Below, piece after piece: positions 44,663-53,490 of a DNA stretch of 64,000 bases. The first letter of the stretch is position 1. Every line of letters begins with the position of its first letter. Both the position numbers and the translations under genes were made by a program. Origin of the DNA: an uncultured Roseburia sp. (lineage in GTDB: Bacteria > Bacillota > Clostridia > Lachnospirales > Lachnospiraceae); contig CAMWKH010000006.1 of NCBI GenBank assembly GCA_947174805.1, positions 49,473 through 113,472 of the forward strand. Direction: 5' to 3'. Under the pieces are notes generated by a model, which saw nothing but the letters and a program-made list of their open reading frames with translations, did not search any database and was not told the DNA's origin.

Positions 44663-45754
44663 ATGATGGAACATTGCAATCCAATTACAAAAGGGGAAGT
44701 TACAGACCATAAATTTATTACCATCGGTGAGATTATGCTGCGGCTTACGCCGCCAAGCTATGAGAAAATCCGTATGGCATCCACATTTGAGGCAAGCTAC
44801 GGGGGGAGTGAGGCCAATATTGCCCTGGCACTGGCAAATCTGGGGGTGGACAGCACGTTTTTTAGCGTAGTGCCCAATAACAGCCTGGGAAAAAGCGCTG
44901 TGCGTATGCTCAGGAGCAATGATGTGCACTGCACTCCTATGATCTTGAGCACCAGGGAGGAAACACCTACCCACCGTCTGGGAAGTTATTATTTGGAGAC
45001 TGGATATGGCATACGGCCAAGCAAAGTGATTTATGACAGAAAAAACAGCGCCTTTGCAGAGTACGAGTACAGCGGCCTGGATTTGAATCAGCTTTTGGAC
45101 GGATTTACCTGGCTGCATTTAAGCGGGATTACCCCTGCGTTGTCGAAAAACTGCCGCAAGCTGATGATGGATTGTCTAAAGACTGCCAAAGAAAAAGGGA
45201 TTACCGTGAGTTTTGACGGGAATTTCAGGAGTTTGCTGTGGAGCTGGGAGGAAGCCAGAGATTTTTGTACAGAATGCCTTCCCTATGTGGACGTGCTTTT
45301 AGGCATTGAACCCTATCATATCTGGAGAGATGAAAATGACCACAGTAAAGGCGATGTGAAGGATAATATTCCTCTGCAGCCAAGCTATGAGCAGCAGGAT
45401 GAGGTATTCCAGGAATTTGTGGAGCGTTATCCCAACCTCAAATGCATCGCACGCCATGTGCGCTATGCCCACAGCGGAAGTGAAAACAGCCTGAAAGCAT
45501 ATCTCTGGTATGAAAACCATACTTTTGAGAGCAAGCTTTTTACCTTTAATATCCTAGACCGGGTAGGAGGCGGGGATGCCTTTGCCAGCGGGTTAATCTA
45601 TGCAATGATGCACGGTTATAAACCCATGGATATGGTAAATTTTGCAGTCGCCAGCAGTGCTATTAAACATACCATCCGGGGAGATGCAAATATTACAGAC
45701 GATGTGGGCAGCATCCGCAATTTGATGAATATGAACTATGATATAAAGCGGTAA
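44663..45754 (+). CDS. PfkB-family sugar kinase, 2-keto-3-deoxygluconate kinase-like
   Basis: A 363-residue ribokinase-fold enzyme. It has the N-terminal substrate motif ASYGGSEANIALALANLG (about 44-61) and the ATP-binding/catalytic motif DRVGGGDAFASGLIYAM (about 298-314) with catalytic Asp. Proteins with the opening ITIGEIMLRLTPP are usually annotated as KDG kinases of the Entner-Doudoroff/uronate pathway. No aldolase or uronate isomerase gene is near, so substrate is uncertain. Two adjacent ATG codons (44663, 44666) follow GGGAGGACG. The ThiF gene follows after 26 bp and may be in the same transcript. Confidence 0.82.
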   Translation: MMEHCNPITKGEVTDHKFITIGEIMLRLTPPSYEKIRMASTFEASYGGSEANIALALANLGVDSTFFSVVPNNSLGKSAVRMLRSNDVHCTPMILSTREETPTHRLGSYYLETGYGIRPSKVIYDRKNSAFAEYEYSGLDLNQLLDGFTWLHLSGITPALSKNCRKLMMDCLKTAKEKGITVSFDGNFRSLLWSWEEARDFCTECLPYVDVLLGIEPYHIWRDENDHSKGDVKDNIPLQPSYEQQDEVFQEFVERYPNLKCIARHVRYAHSGSENSLKAYLWYENHTFESKLFTFNILDRVGGGDAFASGLIYAMMHGYKPMDMVNFAVASSAIKHTIRGDANITDDVGSIRNLMNMNYDIKR

Positions 45755-45780
45755 AGAATGAGGCGATGGAGGGATGGAAA

Positions 45781-46554
45781 GTGGCTTTAACCAGTGAGCA
45801 GAAAAAACGTTATGCCAGACATATCGCATTAAAGGAAGTGGGAGAAGGAGGGCAGGAGAAACTGGCTAAGGGTAAGGTTCTGCTTATCGGAGCCGGAGGG
45901 CTTGGCAGCTCCGGGGCAATGTATCTTGCCGCAGCAGGGGTGGGAACTATTGGTATCGCAGATGCAGACAGGGTGGACCTCTCCAATCTTCAGAGACAGA
46001 TTATCCATAAAACAGATGACATTGGCAGAAAGAAAACAGAGTCGGCAAAAGAAACCATACATGCCATTAACCCGGAGGTAATTGTCCAAACATATCCCAT
46101 GTTTGTCACAGAGGAAAATATTATGGAGTTGATTTGTGGATATGATTTTGTCATAGATGCCACGGACAATTTCCCATCCAAATTTTTAATCAACGACGCC
46201 TGCGTGCTGCAGGAAAAACCTTTTTCCCACGGGGGGATCTTAGGTTTTGGGGGACAGACTATGACCTATGTGCCGGGGAAAGGCCCCTGTTACCGATGCA
46301 TATTTAAAAGTCCGCCCCCGGAAGAATCCGTGGCAACCTGCAAAGAGACAGGGATTATCGGGGCGATGTGCGGTGTCATAGGAAGCCTGCAGGCCATGGA
46401 GGCGATAAAATATCTCACGGGAGCCGGAGATTTGCTTACCGGGAAGATGTTAAGTTATGACGCCTTAAAAATGGAATTTCACACTGCTAAATTTTCTAAA
46501 AGGGATAGTACCTGCCCCATCTGCGGGAAAAATCCCACAAGTAAAATATTATGA
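45781..46554 (+). CDS. ThiF/MoeB-family E1-like adenylyltransferase
   Basis: A 257-residue enzyme of the type that adenylates the C-terminal Gly-Gly of ubiquitin-like sulfur carriers. The opening KKRYARHIALKEVGEGGQEKL, the nucleotide site LIGAGGLGSSGAMYLAAAGVG, DRVDLSNLQRQIIH and IDATDNFPSKFLINDAC are canonical. Paired zinc-binding cysteines (CYRC and CPIC) and a GAMCGVIGS segment are present. GTG 45781, after GGAGGG (45768-45773), is preferred over the in-frame ATG 45766. Its end overlaps the JAMM gene by 4 bp (ATGA). No ThiS/MoaD-like carrier lies next to it. Confidence 0.87.
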   Translation: MALTSEQKKRYARHIALKEVGEGGQEKLAKGKVLLIGAGGLGSSGAMYLAAAGVGTIGIADADRVDLSNLQRQIIHKTDDIGRKKTESAKETIHAINPEVIVQTYPMFVTEENIMELICGYDFVIDATDNFPSKFLINDACVLQEKPFSHGGILGFGGQTMTYVPGKGPCYRCIFKSPPPEESVATCKETGIIGAMCGVIGSLQAMEAIKYLTGAGDLLTGKMLSYDALKMEFHTAKFSKRDSTCPICGKNPTSKIL

Positions 46555-46967
46555 TACGGATAAGAGAAAAAGAGTTTGCTGCCATCCTAGAGCACTGTAG
46601 GGCAGAATTTCCCTTGGAAGCCTGCGGACTTTTGGGTGGAAAAAAAGAAAGGGGAAATTATGATGTAGAAAAGGTCTATTTTCTCACCAACGGGGAAAAG
46701 AGCCGGGACCATTTTTCCATGATTCCCAAAGAGCAGTTTCAGGCAGTAAAAGATATGCGCAGAGAGGGATATTTGCTTTTGGGGAATTTTCATTCTCACC
46801 CGAAAACAGCTCCATGGCCCTCCCAGGAGGATAAGCGTCTGGCCTATGATACAAGTTTCATCTATGTCATCGTATCCCTGAAAGAAAAGAGTAAGCCTCA
46901 GTTAAAGGCTTACTCTTACGACCAGGAAAAAAATGTGATTTGTGAGACAGTGGAAATTATCAAATAA
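46551..46967 (+). CDS. JAMM/MPN-domain metalloprotease (Mov34/Mec+ type)
   Basis: A 138-residue single-domain zinc protease with an intact JAMM set: E23, then HSH (H81, H83), P, and S-x-x-D ending in D94. Such proteins remove ubiquitin-like tags or release amino acids from sulfur carriers, as Mycobacterium Mec+ does with CysO-cysteine. Overlap with the ThiF gene indicates a functional pair. The expected carrier protein and a cysteine synthase are missing from the window, so a role in cysteine, thiamin or cofactor sulfur transfer is a guess. Confidence 0.87.
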   Translation: MIRIREKEFAAILEHCRAEFPLEACGLLGGKKERGNYDVEKVYFLTNGEKSRDHFSMIPKEQFQAVKDMRREGYLLLGNFHSHPKTAPWPSQEDKRLAYDTSFIYVIVSLKEKSKPQLKAYSYDQEKNVICETVEIIK

Positions 46968-46977
46968 GAGGCACATT

Positions 46978-48771
46978 TTATACCTGGAATTTGTTTACGT
47001 TTTCTATCAGGATGCTGACCTGGCTGTCCAGCTCGTTTACAATACTGCTGGAATTTTCTACAATTTTGGACAGTTCCATTGCCATGGCGGAGGATTCCTC
47101 TGCAACAGCGGCATTGTCCTGGGCAAGGCCGTTTAAGAAAGATAATGCGTCTGTTACATTTGCCCGCTGGTTTTCAATGGAGTGAGTCATGCTGTCCACG
47201 GATTCTACAGAATTGACACAGTTATTTAAGCGCTCATATAAGTTTTGGAAGGACTGTTTCGTGTTCGTCAAGGTTATCTCCTGTTCCTCCACGGAACTGT
47301 TGATTTCTTTCATAATAGAAACAGACTTCTCTGCATTTTCAATTAGGCCATTGACTACATTGCGGATTTCGTTGACTGCGTTGGAGGACTGGCTTGCCAG
47401 GCTTGAGATTTCATCCGCCACAACGGCAAAGCCTCTGCCGGATTCTCCTGCCCGGGCGGCTTCTATGCTGGCGTTTAATGCCAGAAGGTTTGTCTGGCTG
47501 GATATTTCGTCGATGAGGTGGGCAGCGTTGCTGATGGATTCCACAGAATGCTGGGTGTTGGTGGTCTGCTCTGCCATAATGGCGATATTATTCCTTGTGT
47601 GGTTATTTACATCGATTAGATTTGCAAGCGTATGCATGGATTCCTCGCTGATTTCTTTCATCTCACTGGAATCTTCATTTAGATTACGGATTTCTGAACC
47701 TGTCTGTTCAATATTGTTTCCCATGGTGTTTACGTCAGTCGCTGCATTGTCTGTGGATGCTGCCTGCTGGGTGATATTGTCTGCAATAGAGCCCACGGCT
47801 TCTGTCACCTGGGAAATAGAAGTTCTCATGTTCACAAAGGAATCGGCAAAATCGTTCATTACATGGTTGATGCTCTGTGACACTTCGTTGATGCGGTGTA
47901 CCAGGCTCCGCATGTTTTTTTGGGCTATCTTTAAGGCATCGGCAGCCTGGCCGATTTCACTTCTGGAGTGGATAGTGACTTCAGTGGCTAAATCTCCCTG
48001 GGACAATGCGATGGCAAATGCATGCATTTTTTTTATGGGAGCGATAATCATTTTGCTGATAAGATATGCGGCTGTTAAAGATATCAGCATGGCACCGGCA
48101 AAGACCAGGGCGAGCCTTCCCATGGTAGATTTGTAGTCCTTTTCCAGCGTTTCTTTCATACTGTTTTTTGCAATGCTGATGTCGTCAATATAGTTTCCTG
48201 TTGATACGATCCAGCCCCAGGGCTCGAATATTTGAGAGTAGGCGATCTTGGGAGCTACTGTCACGCCGTCTGATTTTGTGAAAGAAAACTGGTTGAATCC
48301 GCCTTTTTCAGGGGTTTGGCAGGTTTTGACGATTTCCTGGATAATCATTATGCCGTCAGGGTCTTTAAGGTCAAGGCGGCAGTTTCCCTCCTGCTCTGCC
48401 AAAATGGGGTGCATGACAAGTATGTAGTCCAAATCATCGATCCAGAAATATCCGCTGCCGTCGTCTCGGTAGCGCATGATACGTATGATTTCTTTGGCGT
48501 CCGTCTTTGCCTGCTCCTCTGTCTTTTCACCGGACTGTACTTTGGCGTATTCACTTTCCAGGACAGACATGGTACTTTGTACCTGTGATTTGATTTCTGT
48601 TTTGTAGCCGTCATCCATGGCGGTTTCATATGTTTCGTATGTTGTCCTGGATAGATTGGACAGGGAAATAGTGCTGCTGCCGCCGATCGTGACACCCGTA
48701 ACAACAGCTACGCCGAAACATAGTTGCATGATAATCGTTCTGAGACTTCTTTTTTTGGGTTCTCGTTTCAT
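46978..48771 (-). CDS. Methyl-accepting chemotaxis protein with single-Cache sensor
   Basis: A 597-residue transmembrane receptor. One membrane helix (about 12-35) is followed by an extracellular sCache_2 domain (about 40-195, with [28 protein letters not shown]) and a second helix (about 198-220). HAMP follows (about 222-275), then the cytoplasmic signalling helix bundle (about 330-570) with the highly conserved tip [30 protein letters not shown] precedes the start on the minus strand. It implies chemotaxis and probably motility. The ligand may be a small carboxylate, as for other sCache_2 receptors, but that is not shown. The gene converges on the JAMM gene with a 10-bp gap. Confidence 0.93.
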   Translation of the reverse strand: MKREPKKRSLRTIIMQLCFGVAVVTGVTIGGSSTISLSNLSRTTYETYETAMDDGYKTEIKSQVQSTMSVLESEYAKVQSGEKTEEQAKTDAKEIIRIMRYRDDGSGYFWIDDLDYILVMHPILAEQEGNCRLDLKDPDGIMIIQEIVKTCQTPEKGGFNQFSFTKSDGVTVAPKIAYSQIFEPWGWIVSTGNYIDDISIAKNSMKETLEKDYKSTMGRLALVFAGAMLISLTAAYLISKMIIAPIKKMHAFAIALSQGDLATEVTIHSRSEIGQAADALKIAQKNMRSLVHRINEVSQSINHVMNDFADSFVNMRTSISQVTEAVGSIADNITQQAASTDNAATDVNTMGNNIEQTGSEIRNLNEDSSEMKEISEESMHTLANLIDVNNHTRNNIAIMAEQTTNTQHSVESISNAAHLIDEISSQTNLLALNASIEAARAGESGRGFAVVADEISSLASQSSNAVNEIRNVVNGLIENAEKSVSIMKEINSSVEEQEITLTNTKQSFQNLYERLNNCVNSVESVDSMTHSIENQRANVTDALSFLNGLAQDNAAVAEESSAMAMELSKIVENSSSIVNELDSQVSILIENVNKFQV

Positions 48772-48808
48772 TAATGTTCTCCTTTGCTACAAAATGACCT
48801 TATACTTA

Positions 48809-48817
48809 ATTATAGCA
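48809..48817 (-). promoter_or_regulatory. Extended -10 promoter for the chemoreceptor gene
   Basis: Read on the minus strand, TGcTATAAT lies 38 bp upstream of the start codon. No -35 box was found at 17 bp. Confidence 0.5.
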
Positions 48818-48929
48818 TAAAAATACAGGAAGGAATGTTTTTTTTAGAGAAATATCTTAGAAAGTGCATATGATAAAAGAAAAGGGTAACGGGAAAGTCA
48901 GTCTTACCTGTTACAAGAGGTGAATTTTT

Positions 48930-49418
48930 ATGAATCAAATGCCAGAGCGGCTGGCCTTATATCGGATGCTTGAAAGAGATATGCCCCAGGCGGTGGCGCA
49001 GATAAACGGCAGCAGCAGAGTCACGCCCCTTCAGGGGTTTGTGCGTTTTTTTTCAGTGCCCCAGGGGGGCGTGTTAATTGAGACAGATTTAAGCGGGCTG
49101 CCTCAGGGGGAGGGAGCACCGGAAAACCGTTTTTATGGATTTCATATTCATGAGAATGGAGATTGTTCGGAAAATTTTACAAAAACAGGAGAGCATTATA
49201 ATCCCGCAAAGAGAGAACACCCCATGCATGCCGGGGATTTGATTCCCCTGATGTCCGCAGACGGTAACGCATGGATGGTGTTTTATGACGGCAAATTAGA
49301 GATTCCCCAGATTGTGGGAAGATCTGTGGTGATACACAGTATGCCGGATGATTTTACCACCCAGCCTTCGGGAAATTCCGGGGATAAAATTGGCTGCGGC
49401 GTGATATTTGCCACTTAG
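48930..49418 (+). CDS. Copper/zinc superoxide dismutase-like protein without signal peptide
   Basis: A 162-residue protein with the Cu,Zn-SOD fold. Every metal ligand is recognisable: H72/H74 (FHIHENGDC), bridging H89 (GEHYNP), H97 or H100 and D103 (HPMHAGD), and H136 (VVIHSMPDDF). The disulfide pair C79 and C156 is also present. The arginine that guides superoxide in eukaryotic SOD1 (GSRLACGV) is replaced by lysine K153 (GDKIGCGV). There is no export signal, unusual because bacterial SodC is normally outside the cytoplasm. Its 3' end overlaps the hydrolase gene on the other strand by 4 bp. Confidence 0.85.
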   Translation: MNQMPERLALYRMLERDMPQAVAQINGSSRVTPLQGFVRFFSVPQGGVLIETDLSGLPQGEGAPENRFYGFHIHENGDCSENFTKTGEHYNPAKREHPMHAGDLIPLMSADGNAWMVFYDGKLEIPQIVGRSVVIHSMPDDFTTQPSGNSGDKIGCGVIFAT

Positions 49419-50362
49419 TCAGCCTTATCCCTTAGCAGGGAGAGGAGTTTTTGGCGGTATTCTTCTCTGTAATCCAGCCAAACATCCGCATGTTTGCTGT
49501 CCGGGACAGTCCACAGTTCCCTGTGGGCGCTTTTCAGGCTGTCATAAATGGATTTTCCCATAAAATAAGGGGTGACGTCATCGATTTCACTGTTTATCAC
49601 AAGGGTGGGGATATGGATTTTTTCTGCGGATTTTGCGCAATCCGCATCCCCATAGGAAAATCCAAGCTTTATGCGGTTTACTATGTTTCCGCACCACATG
49701 AGATAGGGGAGGGGGAGTCCGATGTCCATCTGACGCATCTCCTCCTCTACCATCCATGCCATACTGCTGACGGGACAGTCCAAAATGAGAAAGCTAAGGT
49801 CATCCTGGGTAGTTTCATATGCAGCTGCCTGGACTGCTGTTGCCCCTCCAAAGGAGGTGCCCCAGATGCCAATGGTATCTCCCAGGCCGTTATTTTTGGC
49901 ATATGAAATGCAGTCTATAAGATCATATTTTTCCCAGTATCCAAAGGTGGTTTTTTCGGCCCTGTTCTCCCCGGAACTTCTCTGGTCGTAAGTGATTACG
50001 TTATATCCGTTTTCCAGGAAAAATTCTGCCAAGGGATAATTTGTATACTTGTTCCCGCCAAGGCCGTGAACGAGAATCACCGTATTTTTTGATTTTTCCG
50101 GGGAATAAATCAGTTCTCCGGGCACGGTATGGCCGTCAAAGGAGGAGGGGATGGCAAGAGACTTTATCTCGTATGTATTTTGGAAGTCGTCAAAGGAAAT
50201 GCTGTACTTTTCCCAGAAACTTTCCTTGATGTCTTTGGTGTCCGCATTTGTGACAAGCTGTGTGGAGCCGTCTACTATTGAAGTACCTATGTAATAGGAG
50301 CCGCCCAGAAACAAAAAGAACAGAAGAAGTACAGCGAGGAACAAAATCTTTTTCTTTTTCAT
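49415..50362 (-). CDS. Membrane-anchored alpha/beta hydrolase
   Basis: A 315-residue protein. An N-terminal Lys cluster and one membrane anchor or uncleaved signal (about 7-26) lead into an alpha/beta hydrolase domain. It has VILVHGLGGNK (oxyanion region), the nucleophile elbow GTSFGG, the acid in INSEIDDVTP and the base in DSKHADVW. Start ATG 50362 is used because AAAGGAA ends 5 bp before it; the upstream ATG 50368 overlaps that site. It resembles the YqkD/BEM46 group of extracytoplasmic serine hydrolases with unknown substrate. It directly follows the truncated permease gene on the same strand. Confidence 0.85.
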   Translation of the reverse strand: MKKKKILFLAVLLLFFLFLGGSYYIGTSIVDGSTQLVTNADTKDIKESFWEKYSISFDDFQNTYEIKSLAIPSSFDGHTVPGELIYSPEKSKNTVILVHGLGGNKYTNYPLAEFFLENGYNVITYDQRSSGENRAEKTTFGYWEKYDLIDCISYAKNNGLGDTIGIWGTSFGGATAVQAAAYETTQDDLSFLILDCPVSSMAWMVEEEMRQMDIGLPLPYLMWCGNIVNRIKLGFSYGDADCAKSAEKIHIPTLVINSEIDDVTPYFMGKSIYDSLKSAHRELWTVPDSKHADVWLDYREEYRQKLLSLLRDKAD

Positions 50363-50374
50363 AAACATTCCTTT

Positions 50375-50971
50375 CTAATCAAGCATGATTTCTTTTAAGG
50401 GCATTTGTTTCATCTTCTTTGTGCAGTAATACATTATGAATTCATATAAAACCACAAAAAGGACGAAAGTGACTGCCATTTCTTTTACGTTGAATTGGTA
50501 ATCCGGTACATTTGCTATATTGGCAAACACTACAGTAACCGCAATGCGCAAAAGAGCGTATTGGTAGCCGGTGCCAAGGGCGAACCCCAGGTACGCAAAG
50601 GGACGGTAGCCCCCCAACACTACCTCTGAGCAGTCTTTTTCATTATAGCCGAAAACTCTCATCATGGCAATGGTTTTGCCATTGGCTTTTACCACAGAGG
50701 TGATGGCAATACAAAGGGTGACGCATGCTAAGGTGATTCCGATTAAAATTGTCATAACAGCCATCATTGCGCTGGAAAGCTCCTTCATGCCAATGGACAT
50801 CTGTATCATGGCAGAAAAGCAGAAAACAGCAAAGGTGATGAAAAATACCAGGGATTTTCTCTGTCTCAGGTTGCTGCGTTTTAACTCCTGTAAAAAAGAC
50901 AACTCCGAATTTTTTTGCTGGTCTTTACCTTTGTAAAGGTTTTTCTGCTGTTTGAATTTTTTGGTGGTATA
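50375..50971 (-). pseudogene. 5'-truncated FtsX-family ABC permease
   Basis: The reading frame is open from 50971 (just after a TAG at 50974-50972) to 50375 and encodes the C-terminal part of an FtsX-type permease. A linker SELSFLQELKRSNLRQRKS is followed by three to four membrane helices and the ending YCTKKMKQMPLKEIMLD. Whole relatives have a second FtsX half and an extracellular domain before this point. There is no ATG; the only start candidate, TTG 50902, has no usable ribosome site. A YgjP gene and its promoter on the other strand occupy the place where the N-terminal half should be. No partner ATPase is adjacent. The gene is best read as a deletion remnant. Confidence 0.75.
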
Positions 50972-50973
50972 CT
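50965..50973 (+). promoter_or_regulatory. Extended -10 promoter for the YgjP-like gene
   Basis: TGgTATACT lies 34 bp before ATG 51008, at the broken end of the permease remnant on the opposite strand. Confidence 0.5.
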
Positions 50974-51007
50974 ATATAGAGAGAATAAGAAGGATAGAGA
51001 ATAGGGA

Positions 51008-51706
51008 ATGGAAGAAATTGTGTTGGAGGGAATTACAATTCCCGTGGTGAAAAAGAAGATGAAAAATATGTATATCCGGGTGAAGCCTCCGGAGGGGGAA
51101 GTGAAACTTACGGCTCCCATAGGAGTCAGCGACGACGATATCCGGGAATTTGCCCTGTCAAAAATAGCCTGGATAAAAAAGCAGCAGGAACGATGTAAAA
51201 AAGTTTCTGTCCAGGCAGAGGGGGAATATGTCACAGGGGAGAACTGTTACTTGTGGGGAAAGAAATATATACTTGACGTTCAGGATACTGATTATGGAAG
51301 CCGGGTTTTTCTGTGGGGAGAAAATGTGGTGCTGAGGATAGGACATGGCAGCACAAGGGAAGAGCGGGAACAGGTGTTGAACGACTGGTATCGCAGGGAG
51401 ATGCGTCGGGCCCTTCCAGGTGTCCTCAAGAAATGTGAAAAAATTGTGGGGGTGCGGGCAAAGGAATGGAGAATTAAGAATATGCGCACCAGATGGGGAA
51501 CCTGCAATATTCCAGAGCAGCGGATCTGGCTGAATCTTAAGCTTGCAAAAAAGCCGCCGGAGTGTTTAGAATATGTGGTGGTGCATGAGCTGGTGCATTT
51601 GCTTGAGCGGGAGCACAATGGGGTTTTTTATGGGTATATGGACAAGTTTTATCCGGGGTGGAGAGAGGTGAAGGTGAGGCTGAATGAAACATCCAAGGAA
51701 GGATAG
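51008..51706 (+). CDS. YgjP/DUF45-type metal-dependent hydrolase
   Basis: A 232-residue protein of the YgjP (SprT/WLM-like) family. The N-terminal half is beta-rich (KKMKNMYIRVKPPEGEVKLTAP). The C-terminal half holds RTRWGTCN and the zinc motif VVHELVHLLEREHNGVFYGYMDKFYPGW (about 192-219), where the HExxH-type HELVH and a downstream His bind metal. Close relatives are thought to act as small cytoplasmic metalloproteases, but substrates are unknown. It is a single gene with its own promoter. Confidence 0.87.
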   Translation: MEEIVLEGITIPVVKKKMKNMYIRVKPPEGEVKLTAPIGVSDDDIREFALSKIAWIKKQQERCKKVSVQAEGEYVTGENCYLWGKKYILDVQDTDYGSRVFLWGENVVLRIGHGSTREEREQVLNDWYRREMRRALPGVLKKCEKIVGVRAKEWRIKNMRTRWGTCNIPEQRIWLNLKLAKKPPECLEYVVVHELVHLLEREHNGVFYGYMDKFYPGWREVKVRLNETSKEG

Positions 51707-51716
51707 GGTAAGAGTT

Positions 51717-52148
51717 TCATCTATTTGTTTTTGGGATGTTTTGTAATGAATTACCGGCTAAATCTGCCAGGGAAATTCCGTAAAAGTAGTCATGGGAGAG
51801 CCTGCCGAATTCTTCCCACATGGAAATGGTGGGGCAGGACTTTTCCCGCCCGCAGCTTTTTGCATCCGGGAGCATACAGGCAACAGGGGCAAGCTGTTCC
51901 CCTGCGGCTTCTAAGATTTCCCCTACGGAATAGTCTTGGGGCCTGCGGCTGAGCTTATATCCGCCGCCCTTGCCCCGAAGGCCCTTGATAAGGTTGTGTT
52001 TTACCAGTTCTTTCATAATAAGTTCCATATATTTTTCAGATATCCCCTGTCTTTTGGAGATATCTTTTAACGGAGTATAAATATCTGTGTCCTGCTCCGC
52101 CAGATCAATCATCAGGCGCAGAGCATATCTTCCCTTTGTTGAAATCAT
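51717..52148 (-). CDS. iscR: Rrf2-family regulator, IscR-like with three cysteines
   Basis: A 143-residue winged-helix regulator: MISTKGRYALRLMIDLAEQ, ISEKYMELIMKELVKHNLIKGLRGKGGGYKLSR. The cluster-binding cysteines are in CMLPDAKSCGREKSC (C-x7-C-x5-C, slightly longer than the Escherichia IscR spacing). It is divergent from nifS-nifU, with a nested dyad in the shared region, so it should sense Fe-S status and control their expression. The assignment to IscR rather than another Rrf2 sensor (for example CymR) rests on the cysteines and the neighbours. Confidence 0.85.
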   Translation of the reverse strand: MISTKGRYALRLMIDLAEQDTDIYTPLKDISKRQGISEKYMELIMKELVKHNLIKGLRGKGGGYKLSRRPQDYSVGEILEAAGEQLAPVACMLPDAKSCGREKSCPTISMWEEFGRLSHDYFYGISLADLAGNSLQNIPKTNR

Positions 52149-52200
52149 AGTATCCCCCCTGTTTTTTTTACAGTATAGCCCATGGTATGAGAAAAAGTCA

Positions 52201-52243
52201 ATCCTATAAACCTATTGACTTGATAGGAAAATGGTGATAGGAT
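52201..52243. promoter_or_regulatory. nifS promoter with nested Rrf2-type operator
   Basis: Promoter: TTGACT (52215-52220), a 17-bp spacer, TAGGAT (52238-52243). Operator: inner dyad CCTAT-N7-ATAGG (52211-52227) and outer dyad ATCCTAT (52201-52207) with ATAGGAT (52237-52243). Together they span both promoter boxes, so binding would block polymerase. Confidence 0.75.
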
Positions 52244-52266
52244 GTGTAATAGGAGGAAAAATAAAT

Positions 52267-53490
52267 ATGGATACTTTGATTTATTTAGATAATGCGGCCA
52301 CAACAAAGGTGAAAGGGGAAGTGTTAGAAGCCATGCTCCCCTATTTTACAGAAAATTACGGAAATCCCTCTGCAATTTATACCTTTGCAGGACAGGGAAA
52401 AAAGGCCGTTGATTTGGCCAGAAAGCAGGCCGCAGAACTGATTGGGGCAAAACCGGAGGAAATTTATTTTACTGCGGGGGGCAGCGAGTCGGACAACTGG
52501 GCCTTAAAAGCTGCCGCAGAGGCATATAAAGAAAAAGGGAAACACATTATTACAAGCAAAATAGAGCATCACGCTATTTTACACACCTGTGGTTATCTGG
52601 AAAAACAGGGATTTGAAATCACATATCTGAATGTGGACTCCCAGGGAAAAGTTTCTTTGGAGGAATTAAGAGAAGCCATTCGGCCGGATACGATTTTAAT
52701 CTCTGTTATGATGGCAAATAATGAAATCGGAACGTTGCAAGACGTGGCGGAGATTGGAAAAATTGCACGGGAGGCAGGAGTACTTTTCCACACGGACGCA
52801 GTGCAGGCCTGCGGGCATATTCCAGTTGATGTGGAGGAGATGAACGTTGACATGCTTTCCGCCAGCGGCCACAAATTTTACGGTCCCAAGGGAGTGGGAG
52901 TTTTATATATCAAAAAAGGGGTAAAAATCCGCTCTTTTATTCACGGAGGCGCCCAGGAGAGAAACCGCCGGGCAGGCACCTTAAATGTGCCGGGAATCGT
53001 GGGGTTTGGAAAGGCGGCAGAACTTGCAGGGGAGTCAATGGTGAGAGATATGGAGAAGGTAACTGCCCTGCGGGAGCATCTCATCCAAAGGGTTTTGTCG
53101 GAAATTCCCTATTCCAGGTTAAACGGACATAAAACAGACAGACTTCCCGGCAACGCAAGTTTCTGTTTCCGGTTTATTGAAGGGGAATCCATGCTGATTC
53201 TTTTAGACCAGCTTGGAGTGTGTGCTTCCAGCGGTTCCGCCTGCACTTCCGGCGCATTAGACCCCTCCCATGTGCTCCTTGCCTTGGGGCTGCCCCACGA
53301 AATTGCCCACGGATCCTTAAGGCTTACCTTATCGGAGGATACAAAAATGGAAGAGATTGATTTTGTGGTGGATGAGCTGAAAAAAATTATTGGGAGACTA
53401 CGGGATATGTCCCCCTTGTACGAGGATTTTGTGAAAAAAGCAGGCCGTCCAAATTTTTGCGATAGATTGGAGGAATATTATGTACAGTGA
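52267..53490 (+). CDS. nifS: Cysteine desulfurase (NifS/IscS)
   Basis: A PLP enzyme that takes sulfur from cysteine for Fe-S cluster and other sulfur pathways. The 407-residue protein begins with IYLDNAATT. The PLP-binding Lys K203 is in SASGHKFYGPKG, and C326 in SSGSACTSGALDPSHVL is the persulfide carrier. The H-E/N-type PLP contacts SKIEHHAIL are present. ATG 52267 follows AGGAGG (52251-52256); the longer frame includes the operator. It overlaps nifU by 11 bp. The long C-terminal tail (SPLYEDFVKKAGRPNFCDRLEE) is common in clostridial NifS-type enzymes. Confidence 0.95.
   Translation: MDTLIYLDNAATTKVKGEVLEAMLPYFTENYGNPSAIYTFAGQGKKAVDLARKQAAELIGAKPEEIYFTAGGSESDNWALKAAAEAYKEKGKHIITSKIEHHAILHTCGYLEKQGFEITYLNVDSQGKVSLEELREAIRPDTILISVMMANNEIGTLQDVAEIGKIAREAGVLFHTDAVQACGHIPVDVEEMNVDMLSASGHKFYGPKGVGVLYIKKGVKIRSFIHGGAQERNRRAGTLNVPGIVGFGKAAELAGESMVRDMEKVTALREHLIQRVLSEIPYSRLNGHKTDRLPGNASFCFRFIEGESMLILLDQLGVCASSGSACTSGALDPSHVLLALGLPHEIAHGSLRLTLSEDTKMEEIDFVVDELKKIIGRLRDMSPLYEDFVKKAGRPNFCDRLEEYYVQ

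Noticed and set aside
47189..48136. A 315-codon plus-strand frame opposite the chemoreceptor gene
   Set aside because: It lies entirely antisense to a gene with a strongly conserved signalling domain, has no ribosome site, and its product is a mirror of the helical repeat codons.
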